From contig DATLZZ010000010.1 of assembly GCA_035573715.1 (NCBI GenBank), positions 248,001 through 312,000 on the forward strand: a stretch of DNA of 64,000 nucleotides. The letters are read 5' to 3'. Source of the DNA: JACPRL01 sp035573715. GTDB taxonomy: Bacteria > Acidobacteriota > Terriglobia > Acidiferrales > 2-02-FULL-67-57. A program made the position numbers and the translations under genes. Below are positions 32,437 through 41,433 of this stretch, piece by piece (position 1 is the first letter of the stretch; every line of letters starts with the position of its first letter). The notes beneath the pieces were generated by a model that did not search any database, was not told where the DNA came from, and saw only the letters and a list, made by a program, of their open reading frames with translations.

Positions 32437-34302
32437 GTGGATAGCCTGCCGAAGGAACTCGCCGCCGTTCACGCGCGCTGGGCACCGGTGGACGAGCGCG
32501 TGCGGGAAATCCTCGAAAACATTCAGCAAGCGTGCGCCGCCCGGCTGCCGGGGGAGGGCTGGAATCGGGCCAACGAGCGCCAGGTCGAGCGGTTCATTAC
32601 TCAGCTTCGGGAAGATTTTCCCGGGCGCGTGTACGAAGTGGTACGCGGAGAGACGACCGATCCCCAGCAGAATGCGGAGCGCTGGGAGCAGGGACGTCGG
32701 CGCCGGGATGCGTCCTGCGTGGTGGTGGAGCGGCAGCGGTTGGGCCGCTGGGCCCTCCGCACCACGCAATGGAATTTCGTCTTCACCGTCCCCGGGGAAA
32801 GCCGCGAAACGTTTCTGCTGGTGGCGCACTACGACACCTGGCGCGGGCCGGGCGCCGATGACAACACTACGGGCGAAGAAGTGCTGAAGCAGTATCTGCT
32901 CGCCGACTTGCGCGCCGCCACCCGCCCGCGGCTGACGCACGTGTATTTCCTCGCCGGCTCGGAGGAATGCGGCTTGGTCGGGCTGGCGTCGCAGTTGCTG
33001 TTGGCCGGCGGACTCATCGCCGCCATCCAGGCGTGGCTGCAAGGGGACTGGCTGTACGGTGCGATCGCGCTGGCGCTCTGCCCGCTGGCCAGCTACCGCT
33101 TCGGCGTCAGCGGCTCGCGCGAGTTCGTGCGGGCGCTCAAGCCCGAGGAGCTCAGCTCGATTCGCGCCGTCGTGTCCGTGGATTCGGTGGGCGAAGGCCG
33201 AATGTTCATCCCGCGCAGCACGCTGGGCGCCGACTTTATCCGCGCGCTCATTCCCTACGGCCACTACAGTGCCTTCACCGAAGTGCTGGAGGAGGGCGCG
33301 CACCTGCACGGGATCAAGTACAACAACTACCTGGCCGGAGGCACCACCGACCATCTGTCTTTCATGGAGGTGAACAACGGCCTGTGGGCGCGCGCGCGCG
33401 ATATCGTGGCGCGCGCCTGGGCGTGGGCAGCGGGACGAGAGCACAGGGCGGCGCGAGTAATCCCCGCTTCTGCTCTTGTTACGATGACGCCGGGTAAAGC
33501 CTCCCCAGTGGTTTTCGGGGGCAAGATTCACACAGCCAACGATGTCCCGGCTCGTGTTTATCCCGAGCCGCTGCGCGACGCGCTGCTGATTCTCGATTAC
33601 GTGTTTCACATTGTTGAGGGTAACGCCCGCTTGCGAACCCCGCGGCGTCTCGAGGACTGCCATTACGCGCGTCTCTACGAAGTCAGCGCGGCCGGCAATG
33701 GCGGTGTCGAATACTGGCTCGCGCTGAAAGACGCGCTCGAGCCCAACCGACGCAACCTCAACGTAATCTTTCGCGCCCACGCGGATGTCGATGCGGAAAG
33801 GAAAGAGGCGCGGGTGCGAGTGGGCGAGCCCGTCGGCTGGGGCGTCGAGTCACGTCTGCGCGAGGAAGTAGCCAAGCAGTGTCGCAAGCGCGGCAAGAAG
33901 TATCGGCGAGTGCGCATGGACAAGTTGGTGGTGACCGACGGGGAGCACGAGATGACGTTCGGGCGTCAGCTGACATTCGCCGACCACCTGCGACGCCTCT
34001 ACCATCGCTGGGCGGGACGCCTGGGCCGCCTGGCCGGCCGTTTCAGCTTTCTGACTTTCCTCGGCGTTGCCTACGCGCTGGCCTGGGTGATTGGTCGGGC
34101 CTTGGAGTGGGGCTTCGACTACCGCTACGCCTTTCAGGAGTGGTTCTTCCGCTACCAGATTTGGACTGTTTCAGTAGTCCTGGTTTTTCAGTTGGCGGTT
34201 CTTGGCTATCTGATGGCGCGCGCCATTCCCGCCTGGATTGATAACCACTACAAACACGACAACCGCGACGACAACATGGGCAGCCTGCGCAAACTCTCGT
34301 AG
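32437..34302 (+). CDS. M28-family metallopeptidase-like membrane protein
   Basis: 621 aa, GTG start at 32437, 21 bp after preA. The di-zinc ligands of M28 are present: H131 (AHYDTW), D141 (GADDNTTG), E176/E177 (GSEECGL), D249 (VDSVGEG) and H306 (TTDHLSF). Unusually, a hydrophobic stretch (about residues 185-222) sits between the second and third ligand blocks. A C-terminal pair of membrane helices (about 545-610) follows a basic linker. Family members are aminopeptidases or glutamate carboxypeptidases. Its link with pyrimidine catabolism is unknown; it may act on an amidated compound. Confidence 0.75.
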   Translation: MDSLPKELAAVHARWAPVDERVREILENIQQACAARLPGEGWNRANERQVERFITQLREDFPGRVYEVVRGETTDPQQNAERWEQGRRRRDASCVVVERQRLGRWALRTTQWNFVFTVPGESRETFLLVAHYDTWRGPGADDNTTGEEVLKQYLLADLRAATRPRLTHVYFLAGSEECGLVGLASQLLLAGGLIAAIQAWLQGDWLYGAIALALCPLASYRFGVSGSREFVRALKPEELSSIRAVVSVDSVGEGRMFIPRSTLGADFIRALIPYGHYSAFTEVLEEGAHLHGIKYNNYLAGGTTDHLSFMEVNNGLWARARDIVARAWAWAAGREHRAARVIPASALVTMTPGKASPVVFGGKIHTANDVPARVYPEPLRDALLILDYVFHIVEGNARLRTPRRLEDCHYARLYEVSAAGNGGVEYWLALKDALEPNRRNLNVIFRAHADVDAERKEARVRVGEPVGWGVESRLREEVAKQCRKRGKKYRRVRMDKLVVTDGEHEMTFGRQLTFADHLRRLYHRWAGRLGRLAGRFSFLTFLGVAYALAWVIGRALEWGFDYRYAFQEWFFRYQIWTVSVVLVFQLAVLGYLMARAIPAWIDNHYKHDNRDDNMGSLRKLS

Positions 34303-34305
34303 GCG

Positions 34306-35412
34306 TTAATGCAATCGTTCCATCGCGAGGGCAGCCACGGAGCGGGCGAGCGAGGCCGCGGCCGTGAGTCCCGGGGACTCGATGCCGACCAGATGGATGA
34401 TCTGCGGGAAGCGCGGATCGGGCTCGACTACAAAGTCCTTGATGCCGCGGTGGCCGGGCGGCGCCAGCTTTGCTCGCAAGCCGGAGTAGCCGGGGCGCAG
34501 GTCGTCCGGTTGAAGTTGTGGCAGCAGCTTCTGCGCTCGAGCGCAGAACGACTCGCGCGGTTCGAGGTCGTGTTCGTAGTCGTCCTTGCGCTCGACGTAG
34601 CGCGCGTTGGGGCCAAGCAGCAGCGTTCCCCAGAGCGTCTTCGTGAAATGCACCCCAAGGCTGAGTCCGCTCGGGTCGGGCGCCGGATAAACAAGCCCGG
34701 TCACGAGGTGGGCCTTTTCCGGCGCCACTTCCCAGTACTCTCCGCGGCAGGGATAGATTGTGTAGTTGTTGTTTCCAGCCATGGCTGCCACTTCGTCGGC
34801 GAAAAGTCCGGCGGCGTTGACGAGTACGCGCGCTGCAATCTCGCCCACGTTGGTCGCTACCGCGCGCACGAGGTCGCCTTGTGGCTCGAGACGCTCCAGG
34901 CGCGCCTCGGTGGCGATGTAGGCGCCGCGAGATTGGGCCAGCGCCGCGAAAGCCTTGACGAGCCACTCGCTTTCCACGAGGCCGGTTGAGGGCACCCAGA
35001 GCGCGGCGCGGCCGGCTATGTGCGGCTCGCGCGCCTTGAGTCCCGCGCTCGAGAGCATCTCCAGGCCTTTCACACCGTTTTCCCGGCCGCGCTCCCGAAG
35101 CGCTTGCAGCTCGCTCTCTTCCTCAGGCGTGGTGGCCACAACAATTTTTCCGGTGCGCTTGCAGGGAACGTCGTGGGCGGCGCAGAACTCATAAGTGAGC
35201 CGGTTGCCTTCGACGCAGTGGATGGCTTTGAGCGAGCCGGGGGTATAGTAGATGCCGGAGTGGATGACGCCGCTGTTGCGCGTGCTGGTGAGCATTCCCA
35301 CGCGCGGCATTTGTTCGAGCACGAAGACGTCGCTCGTGCGCGCCGCCAGCTCGGCGGCGATGGCGCAGCCGACAACCCCTCCTCCGACAATCACGACGCG
35401 GGCCTGTTCCAC
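34306..35412 (-). CDS. FAD-dependent oxidoreductase, L-2-hydroxyglutarate oxidase-like
   Basis: 368 aa, GTG start. The DAO-fold FAD site VVIVGGGVVGCAIAAELA is at the N-terminus, followed by TSTRNSGVIHSGIYYTPGSL, which is the LhgO/L2HGDH signature, and PCRGEYWEV and SGLRAKLAPPGHRGIKDFVV further on. These enzymes oxidise L-2-hydroxyglutarate to 2-oxoglutarate. It is the last gene of a minus-strand run starting at the beta-ureidopropionase, so a role on another 2-hydroxy acid in that pathway is possible. It converges with the M28 gene, 3 bases between stops. Confidence 0.82.
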   Translation of the reverse strand: MEQARVVIVGGGVVGCAIAAELAARTSDVFVLEQMPRVGMLTSTRNSGVIHSGIYYTPGSLKAIHCVEGNRLTYEFCAAHDVPCKRTGKIVVATTPEEESELQALRERGRENGVKGLEMLSSAGLKAREPHIAGRAALWVPSTGLVESEWLVKAFAALAQSRGAYIATEARLERLEPQGDLVRAVATNVGEIAARVLVNAAGLFADEVAAMAGNNNYTIYPCRGEYWEVAPEKAHLVTGLVYPAPDPSGLSLGVHFTKTLWGTLLLGPNARYVERKDDYEHDLEPRESFCARAQKLLPQLQPDDLRPGYSGLRAKLAPPGHRGIKDFVVEPDPRFPQIIHLVGIESPGLTAAASLARSVAALAMERLH

Positions 35413-35421
35413 AAGACCTTC

Positions 35422-36153
35422 CTACCGCCCGGCAAAGGTAAACGGCAAGCGGAAGAGTTGCGACACGCGGCGGATGTGGAAGCGGGCACGCTCAGCGGGT
35501 CGCGCCGGGCGGGCGCGGGCAAACTCGCCCCCGACACGGCGCACCGCCCACATCCCGAGCTCGCGGGCGGCGCGGATTTCGCTGTCGGGTCGATCGCCGA
35601 CGACCAGCACGCGGCGCGGGTTCGGTTCGTGGCGCAGCAGGCGACGCAGGCGCTGCTTCTTGCCCCGGCCGCCGGTCAGCCCCGTGTAGAGGATGCGGCG
35701 CACGTAAGGCGAGCGGTCGAGGCCGAGAATGCGTGTCTTGGCGCGCTGGATGCGGAGGTGGCCGGCAGTGATGATATAGATGCGGACACCCAGCCGATGC
35801 AGGCGGCGCAGCGTGGGCATGGTGTCCGGAAACAAGCGCAGGTTGCGGACCGGAAGGCTGAAGTAGGCGTCGCGCCCGACGTGCGCCAGATGGCGCCCGA
35901 CCTGCCCGCCGACTTTGAGGCGGGCGAGGAGGCGGCGGTCGAGCGTGTCGAGGTTCCGCTCTTCGCGAAAAAGTCGAAGCCTGAGAGCAGTGAGAGAGCG
36001 CAGCGTGAGGCGGCGTCGCGCGTGGCGGTTCAATCCAGCCTCCAGAAGCTTCCGGCTGGCGTAGCGGTGGGCTTCCAGAACCCGCTGGCGGAAGCAGTCA
36101 TAGAGGGTGTCGTCGAGGTCGAAGACCACGGTGGTGATTCGCGGTCGGGGCAT
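35422..36153 (-). CDS. HAD-superfamily hydrolase
   Basis: 243 aa. Motif I VVFDLDDTLYDC near residue 9, motif II at IYIITAGHL, and motif III/IV at VLVVGDRPDSEIRAARELG. Cap-type subfamily I phosphatase by layout; the length and RRGR-rich C-terminus give no substrate clue. Starts directly before the stop of the upstream permease gene's end (cat and cta adjacent), and ends 9 bp before the flavoprotein gene, so it is part of the same minus-strand operon. Confidence 0.82.
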   Translation of the reverse strand: MPRPRITTVVFDLDDTLYDCFRQRVLEAHRYASRKLLEAGLNRHARRRLTLRSLTALRLRLFREERNLDTLDRRLLARLKVGGQVGRHLAHVGRDAYFSLPVRNLRLFPDTMPTLRRLHRLGVRIYIITAGHLRIQRAKTRILGLDRSPYVRRILYTGLTGGRGKKQRLRRLLRHEPNPRRVLVVGDRPDSEIRAARELGMWAVRRVGGEFARARPARPAERARFHIRRVSQLFRLPFTFAGR

Positions 36154-37569
36154 CTAGGGACGCGAGCGCATCAGGACAAGATAGGCCAGAAAAGCAATGC
36201 AGAAGCCTACGAACCAGGCGTAGTCATAGAGGGGGCGCAGAGTTGGCACGAGAAGGCCCACCAGTGCGGTAAGGATTCCTGCCGCCAGGGCGATCACGGC
36301 GTTCCAATTGAAGCCGTGCTGGAACTCGTAGAAGCCGCCGCGCTGGTAGAGGTCTTCGACCAGGATGATCTTCTTCCGCAGCACGTAGTAGTCGGCAATC
36401 ATCACGCCGGCGATGGGGCCGAGGAAGCTCGAATAGCCGACCAGCCAGCCAAAGATGTAGTTGCTGTAGTTGGCCAGGAGGTACCAGGGCTGCATCGCCA
36501 GGCCGAACAGGCAGGTGAGGATGCCGCCGAGCTTGAAGCTGATGCGGCGCGGGTAGACGTTAGAGAAATCGTTGGCGGGCGAAACGACGTTGGCGGCCAC
36601 GTTGACGTTGAGGGTCGCCAACAGCAGTGCCACCATCGCCACTGCCACCGCCAGCGGATGGCCGAGGCGGCTGAGCACCTCCACCGGATTCCACAGCGCC
36701 TCCCCGAAAATGACGACGGTGGCCGACGTGACCGCGACGCCGATGAAGGAAAAGAGCGTCATCGTGGTCGGCAGGCCCAACGCCTGACCGAGCGCCTGGT
36801 CGCGCTGGCTGCGGGCGTAGCGGGTGAAGTCGGGAATGTTGAGCGCCACCGTGGCCCAGAACGCCACCACGCCGGTGAGCGAGGGAATGAAGAACCGGAA
36901 GAATTCGCCGAAGCTATGGAACTTTGAGGGCGAGGCCAGCATGGGTCCGAAGCCGCCCGCTTTCTGCCGCGCCCAGAACAGCAGAGCCAGGCCGATGACC
37001 AGCAGAAACGGCGCCGTGATGCCTTGCAGGAAGCGAATGGTCTCAATGCCGCGTACGATAACGTAGAGGTTGAGAATCCAGAAGAGCGCGAAGCAGAGCG
37101 CCTCGCCCATCGCCCAGCCGCTCCAACCGGGCACCAGCGCCACCAGCAAGGAGTTGATGGCCTGGCCGCCGATCCAGGTTTGAATCCCGAACCAGCCGCA
37201 GGCCACCAGCGCGCGCAGCAGCGCCGGGATATTGGCGCCCAGCACGCCGAACGACGCCCGCGCCAGAACCGGGAAGGGAATCCCGTAGCGCGCCCCGGCG
37301 TGGCCGTTGAGAATCATCGGCACCAGCACGATGAGATTGCCGAGAAAAACGGTGAAGATGGCCTGCTTCCAGTTCATCCCGCCGGCAATCATCCCGCTGG
37401 CCAGCATGTAGGTGGGAATGTTGACGCTCATCGCCACCCAGAGCGCGGCGTAGTTGTAGGTGCCCCAGGAGCGCCGCTCGGCAGGGATGGCGGCGAGGTC
37501 GGGGTTCCACAGCCAACTCCGCATCTGCGGAGCGGCTTCGGCGGCCGGAGCGGTGGCGGCTTCGCTCAA
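36154..37569 (-). CDS. NCS1-family nucleobase:cation symporter
   Basis: 471 aa from the TTG at 37567-37569 (an ATG at codon 16 is an alternative). Twelve membrane segments with NCS1 hallmarks: LWNPDLAAIPAERRSWGTYNYAALW, GARYGIPFPVLARASFGVLGA, GWFGIQTWIGGQAI, NIPDFTRYARSQRDQ and NVVSPANDFSNVYPRRISF. Known members carry uracil, thymine, allantoin, hydantoins or cytosine. Its placement among pyrimidine-breakdown genes makes uracil/thymine or a hydantoin the likely cargo. Confidence 0.92.
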   Translation of the reverse strand: MSEAATAPAAEAAPQMRSWLWNPDLAAIPAERRSWGTYNYAALWVAMSVNIPTYMLASGMIAGGMNWKQAIFTVFLGNLIVLVPMILNGHAGARYGIPFPVLARASFGVLGANIPALLRALVACGWFGIQTWIGGQAINSLLVALVPGWSGWAMGEALCFALFWILNLYVIVRGIETIRFLQGITAPFLLVIGLALLFWARQKAGGFGPMLASPSKFHSFGEFFRFFIPSLTGVVAFWATVALNIPDFTRYARSQRDQALGQALGLPTTMTLFSFIGVAVTSATVVIFGEALWNPVEVLSRLGHPLAVAVAMVALLLATLNVNVAANVVSPANDFSNVYPRRISFKLGGILTCLFGLAMQPWYLLANYSNYIFGWLVGYSSFLGPIAGVMIADYYVLRKKIILVEDLYQRGGFYEFQHGFNWNAVIALAAGILTALVGLLVPTLRPLYDYAWFVGFCIAFLAYLVLMRSRP

Positions 37570-37590
37570 CGGGTTGGTGTCGGCAATCCG

Positions 37591-39093
37591 CTAGTAGATG
37601 TTGGTTTCGCGCTTGCGACCCGTGTAGTCCACGTAGACGATCTTCAGCTCGCTGTAAAAATCAATCGCGGTGGAGCCGGTTTCGCGCTCGCCAATGCCGC
37701 TGGCCTTGAGGCCGCCGAAGGGCACGTGGGCCTCCCCGCCGACGGTGGGCGAGTTGATGTGGACAATGCCGCACTCGACCCGGTCGGCAAATTCGAACAC
37801 CTTGTTGGCGTCGGTGGTGAAGATGGAGGCCGCCAGACCGTAACGGATGCCATTGGCGACGGCTATGGCTTCCTCGAAGTCCTTGACGCGGATGACCGCC
37901 AGCACCGGCCCGAAGATTTCCTCCTGAGCGATGCGGGAGTCGGCTGAGACGTGGTCGAAGATGGTGGGCGCGGTGAACCAGCCTTTGTCGCAGGCGCCGC
38001 CGCGGGCTCTTTCGCCGCCGCAGACCAGCTGGCCCTCGCGTTTGCCGATTTCGAGGTACTCCTGGACTTTGTTGAACTGGTTTTCATCCACCGACGGGCC
38101 GACGTTGGTGCCGGCCTCGGTGCCCTTGCCGACCTTGAGCTTGCGGGCGCGCTCGGCCAGCATGGCGACGAACTTGTCGGCGATGGAGTTCTCGACGATG
38201 ACGCGGCTGGTAGCGGTGCAGCGCTGGCCGGTGGAGCCGAAGGCGCCCATGAGGGTGCACTCGGCGGCCAGCTCCAGGTCGGCGTCAGCCAGCACCACCA
38301 CGGGGTTCTTTCCGCCCATCTCGCACTGGACTTTCTTCATTGTGCGCGCCGCCTTGGCGTAGATGAGCGCGCCCACTTCGCAGGAGCCGGTGAAGCTGAT
38401 GGCGCGCACGTCGGGATGCTCGACCAGCTCGTCGCCCACCTCTTCGCCGGCGCCGTTGACCATGTTGAACACGCCCGCGGGGACTCCCGCGCGCGCGAAG
38501 ATATCCACCACGTAACGCGAGGTGAACGGCGTGAGCTCCGACGGCTTCCAGACGATGGTGTTGCCGCAGACCAGCGCGGGCGCGATCTTCCAGACCGGAA
38601 CAGCGACGGGAAAGTTCCACGGCGTAATGAGACCAACCACGCCCAGCGGCTGGCGAATGGTGTACACGATGTTCTTCGGCAGCTCGGAGGGCAGCGTTTC
38701 GCCGGTCAGGCGGCGCGCTTCACCGGCCGTGTATTCGAGAATGTTGACCGTCCGCAGGATTTCGCCCAGCGCCTCGCTTACCGTCTTGCCTTCCTCGCGG
38801 CTCATCAGGCGCGCCAGCTCATCCTTTTCGTCGGCCATTAGGCGTGCGGCTTGCATCACAATGCGGCCGCGCACCGGCGCCGGGGTGGCCCGCCAGGTGG
38901 GGAAGGCGCGCTTGGCGGCTTCGATGGCCTCGCGCATCTCTTCGCGCGTGCTGAGCGGGGCAAGGCCGACGATGTCATCGAAGTCGGCGGGGTTGAGCCG
39001 CGGCAGCTTTCCTTCGGAGCGCGACTTCACCCACTGCCCGTTGACGTAGTTGGGACAAACCTCTGCTGTCTTTACCTGAGTTGCCGTAGCCAT
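37591..39093 (-). CDS. NAD(P)-dependent aldehyde dehydrogenase
   Basis: 500 aa, AAGGAGG upstream. Catalytic residues C292 (GSTGQRCTATSR) and E259 (CEMGGKNP) and the ITPWNFPVAVPVWKIAPAL substrate-cofactor region are clear. The GQRCTATSR context resembles 2-oxoglutarate-semialdehyde dehydrogenases rather than CoA-dependent MmsA, so it probably yields a free acid. By its place next to a beta-amino acid aminotransferase, malonate semialdehyde or methylmalonate semialdehyde is a plausible substrate. It has no BMC-targeting extension. Confidence 0.88.
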   Translation of the reverse strand: MATATQVKTAEVCPNYVNGQWVKSRSEGKLPRLNPADFDDIVGLAPLSTREEMREAIEAAKRAFPTWRATPAPVRGRIVMQAARLMADEKDELARLMSREEGKTVSEALGEILRTVNILEYTAGEARRLTGETLPSELPKNIVYTIRQPLGVVGLITPWNFPVAVPVWKIAPALVCGNTIVWKPSELTPFTSRYVVDIFARAGVPAGVFNMVNGAGEEVGDELVEHPDVRAISFTGSCEVGALIYAKAARTMKKVQCEMGGKNPVVVLADADLELAAECTLMGAFGSTGQRCTATSRVIVENSIADKFVAMLAERARKLKVGKGTEAGTNVGPSVDENQFNKVQEYLEIGKREGQLVCGGERARGGACDKGWFTAPTIFDHVSADSRIAQEEIFGPVLAVIRVKDFEEAIAVANGIRYGLAASIFTTDANKVFEFADRVECGIVHINSPTVGGEAHVPFGGLKASGIGERETGSTAIDFYSELKIVYVDYTGRKRETNIY

Positions 39094-39114
39094 GATTGCT
39101 ATCGAGCCTCCTTC

Positions 39115-40401
39115 TTACCGAATCTCGGAAAAAGAATTGTCGAGCAGGCGGATGCCCTCGTCTACGTCGGCCTTGCTGATGTTGAGCGGGGGCGAGAGGC
39201 GGACGACGTTGCCGAACAGCCCGCCCTTGCCGATGAGCAGGCCGTTCTCGCGTGAGCGCTCCAGGAGTTGCGACAGCTCGGCAGCCGCCGGCTCCTTGGT
39301 TTTCCTGTCCTTGACCAGCTCGAGGCCCTGCATCAGCCCCATGCCGCGGACGTCGCCGATGAGCGGATACTTCTGCTGAAGTTCTTCAAGCTTCTGGCGG
39401 AAGTAGGCGCCAACGGTGTGGGCGTTCTCGAGCAGCTTCTCCTCTTCGATGACTTCGATGGTGGCCCGGGCGGCCACGGCGGTGACGGGATTGCCGCCGA
39501 AAGTGGAGATGGTCAGCCCCTGGAACGCGTCCGCCAGCTCCGGCGTGGCGATGGTGAGGCCGACCGGTGCGCCATTGGCCATGCCCTTGGCGCTGGTGAG
39601 TATGTCGGGCTCGACCTCCCACTGCTCGATGCCGAACCACTTCCTGCCGGTGCGCCCGAAGCCGGTCTGCACTTCGTCGGAAATGAAGACGCCGCCGTAC
39701 TGCTTGACGATCTTGAAGACAATCTTGAAATACTCCGGCGGGGGCGTGATGAATCCGCCGACACCCTGGATGGGCTCAGCGAGAAAAGCTGCGATGCGGC
39801 CCGACGTACAGGTCTGGATGACGGCCTCGACGTCTTTCGCGCAGGCCACGCCGCAGTCGGGATAGGTCATCCCCAGCGGGCAGCGGTAGCAATACGGGTT
39901 CATCGCGTGGGTGATGCCGAAGCTGACCACGCCGCCGCGCCGCCAGGGCGCCTGGCCGGTGAGCGACTTGGCGATGAGCGAGCCACCGCTGTAGCCGTGG
40001 CGCAGCGCAACCACCTCGAAGCTGCCGGTTGCCATCCGCGCCAGCATCACCGCCGCCTCGTTGGCTTCGGTGCCGCTGTTGGTGAAGAACGACTTCTGGA
40101 GGCGTCCAGGGGTGATCTGCGCCAGCTTCTCGGCCAGCGCGACGATGGCCTCGTTGGGGTAGAGCGTCGAGGTGTGTTGCAGTTTTTCGACCTGCGCCTT
40201 GACCTTGCTGGTCACTTTGGAGTTGCAGTGACCGACGCTGATGGTCAGGATGCCGCCGAAGAAGTCGAGGTAGCGCTTGCCCTCGAGGTCCCAGAGGTAT
40301 TGCATCTGGCCGCGCTCGGCCACCAGGGGCTGCTGGTAGTAGTTGGCCACCGCCGGCCACAGGTACTTCTTGTGCCTTTCGCGTACTTCGTCGGGTGTCA
40401 T
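39115..40401 (-). CDS. Class III aminotransferase, AGXT2/beta-alanine:pyruvate type
   Basis: 428 aa from the ATG at 40399-40401; a TTG two codons earlier overlaps the previous stop. PLP-enzyme blocks: YLDFFGGILTISVGHCNSKV, FFTNSGTEANEAAVMLAR, AFLAEPIQGVGGFITPP, FISDEVQTGFGRTG and the PLP lysine in TSAKGMANGAPVG. The CYRCPLGMTYPDCGVAC stretch is typical of AGXT2-like enzymes, which transaminate beta-alanine and beta-aminoisobutyrate. That is the step after beta-ureidopropionase, encoded directly upstream. Confidence 0.88.
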   Translation of the reverse strand: MTPDEVRERHKKYLWPAVANYYQQPLVAERGQMQYLWDLEGKRYLDFFGGILTISVGHCNSKVTSKVKAQVEKLQHTSTLYPNEAIVALAEKLAQITPGRLQKSFFTNSGTEANEAAVMLARMATGSFEVVALRHGYSGGSLIAKSLTGQAPWRRGGVVSFGITHAMNPYCYRCPLGMTYPDCGVACAKDVEAVIQTCTSGRIAAFLAEPIQGVGGFITPPPEYFKIVFKIVKQYGGVFISDEVQTGFGRTGRKWFGIEQWEVEPDILTSAKGMANGAPVGLTIATPELADAFQGLTISTFGGNPVTAVAARATIEVIEEEKLLENAHTVGAYFRQKLEELQQKYPLIGDVRGMGLMQGLELVKDRKTKEPAAAELSQLLERSRENGLLIGKGGLFGNVVRLSPPLNISKADVDEGIRLLDNSFSEIR

Positions 40402-40403
40402 AG

Positions 40404-41306
40404 TCAATTGGCGGCAGCGTCGGAGCGGGCCGCGGCTTCGGTTTGCGAGATGGGGCCGTAGCTTTCCGGCCGGCGGTCGCGGAAGAACTGCCAGGTGGCC
40501 CGCACCTGGCTGATCATGTCGAGGTCGAGGTCGGCGACGAGGGCTTCGTCGTTGTCGCGGCTGGCCTGGGCGAAAATCTTTCCGCGCGGGTCGCAGAAGT
40601 AGCTCTTGCCGTAGAACTCGCCGATGTCCCAGGGAGTTTCGTGGCCGACGCGGTTGATGGCGCCGACAAAGTAGCCATTGGCCACGGCGTGCGCGGGCTG
40701 CTCGAGCTCCCAGAGGTGCTCTGAAAGGCCGGCCACCGTGGCCGAGGGATTGAACACAATCTCAGCGCCGTTCAGCCCGAGGATGCGCGCCCCCTCGGGG
40801 AAGTGGCGGTCATAGCAAATGTAAACGCCGATGCGGGCGTACCGCGTCTGAAACACCGGATAACCGAGGTTGCCGGGCGTGAAGTAGAACTTCTCCCAGA
40901 ATCCCGGGTGGCAGTGCGGGATGTGGTGCTTGCGGTACTTGCCCAGGTAGCGGCCGTCGGCGTCAATCACCGCGGCGGTGTTGTAAAACACGCCCGCCTG
41001 CTCGACTTCGTAGACCGGCACCACCATCGCCATTTTGTGCTTCTTTGCCAGGCGCTGCGCCCACTGCGTGGTGGGGCCGGGGACGGGCTCGGCGATGTCG
41101 TACCATCGAGTCTGCTGCTCGGCGCAGAAGTAGGGTCCGTAGAAAAGCTCCTGCAGGCAGAGGATCTTGGCGCCCTTGCGCGCCGCCGGGGCGATGAGTT
41201 TTTCGTGCTTGGCGATCATCGCCTTCTTGATCTTTTCCAGCGGCATCCTGGCCGGCGACCACTCGCAGCGCGCCTGAATCAATCCGCAACGAACCACCCG
41301 TGGCAT
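40404..41306 (-). CDS. pydC: Beta-ureidopropionase (N-carbamoyl-beta-alanine amidohydrolase)
   Basis: 300 aa. Nitrilase-superfamily triad E53 (LQELFYGPYF), K126 (YRKHHIPH) and C164 (ICYDRHFPEGAR). FYGPYFCAEQ, HIPHCHPGFWEKFYFTPGN and AINRVGHETPW match N-carbamoylputrescine/beta-ureidopropionase-type amidases. It releases beta-alanine (or beta-aminoisobutyrate), CO2 and ammonia. First gene of the minus-strand run that continues into the aminotransferase two bases later. N-carbamoylputrescine amidase activity is the main alternative, made less likely by context. Confidence 0.88.
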   Translation of the reverse strand: MPRVVRCGLIQARCEWSPARMPLEKIKKAMIAKHEKLIAPAARKGAKILCLQELFYGPYFCAEQQTRWYDIAEPVPGPTTQWAQRLAKKHKMAMVVPVYEVEQAGVFYNTAAVIDADGRYLGKYRKHHIPHCHPGFWEKFYFTPGNLGYPVFQTRYARIGVYICYDRHFPEGARILGLNGAEIVFNPSATVAGLSEHLWELEQPAHAVANGYFVGAINRVGHETPWDIGEFYGKSYFCDPRGKIFAQASRDNDEALVADLDLDMISQVRATWQFFRDRRPESYGPISQTEAAARSDAAAN

Positions 41307-41356
41307 GGCTCACCTCTCATTCTCGGAGAAGGCTGCCGACGGAAACAAAAACTGCT

Positions 41357-41385
41357 TTGCTGCCAGCAGGCTCTACGAGTACACT
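41357..41385 (+). promoter_or_regulatory. Candidate promoter for the YihY-like gene
   Basis: TTGCTG (41357-41362), 17-base spacer, TACACT (41380-41385). Confidence 0.35.
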
Positions 41386-41433
41386 CCGCGCATCATACTC
41401 GAAACGTCGGGCGGCTAGCAAACTGTGAGCCCC

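Noticed and set aside
31798..33780. 660-codon open frame antisense to preA and the M28 gene
   Set aside because: Spans two supported genes and the intergenic region between them; composition is that of a shadow frame.
37591..39093. Aldehyde dehydrogenase as missing BMC enzyme
   Set aside because: It lacks a targeting extension and the CoA-acylating type of active site, lies 31 kb away and is embedded in the pyrimidine cluster.
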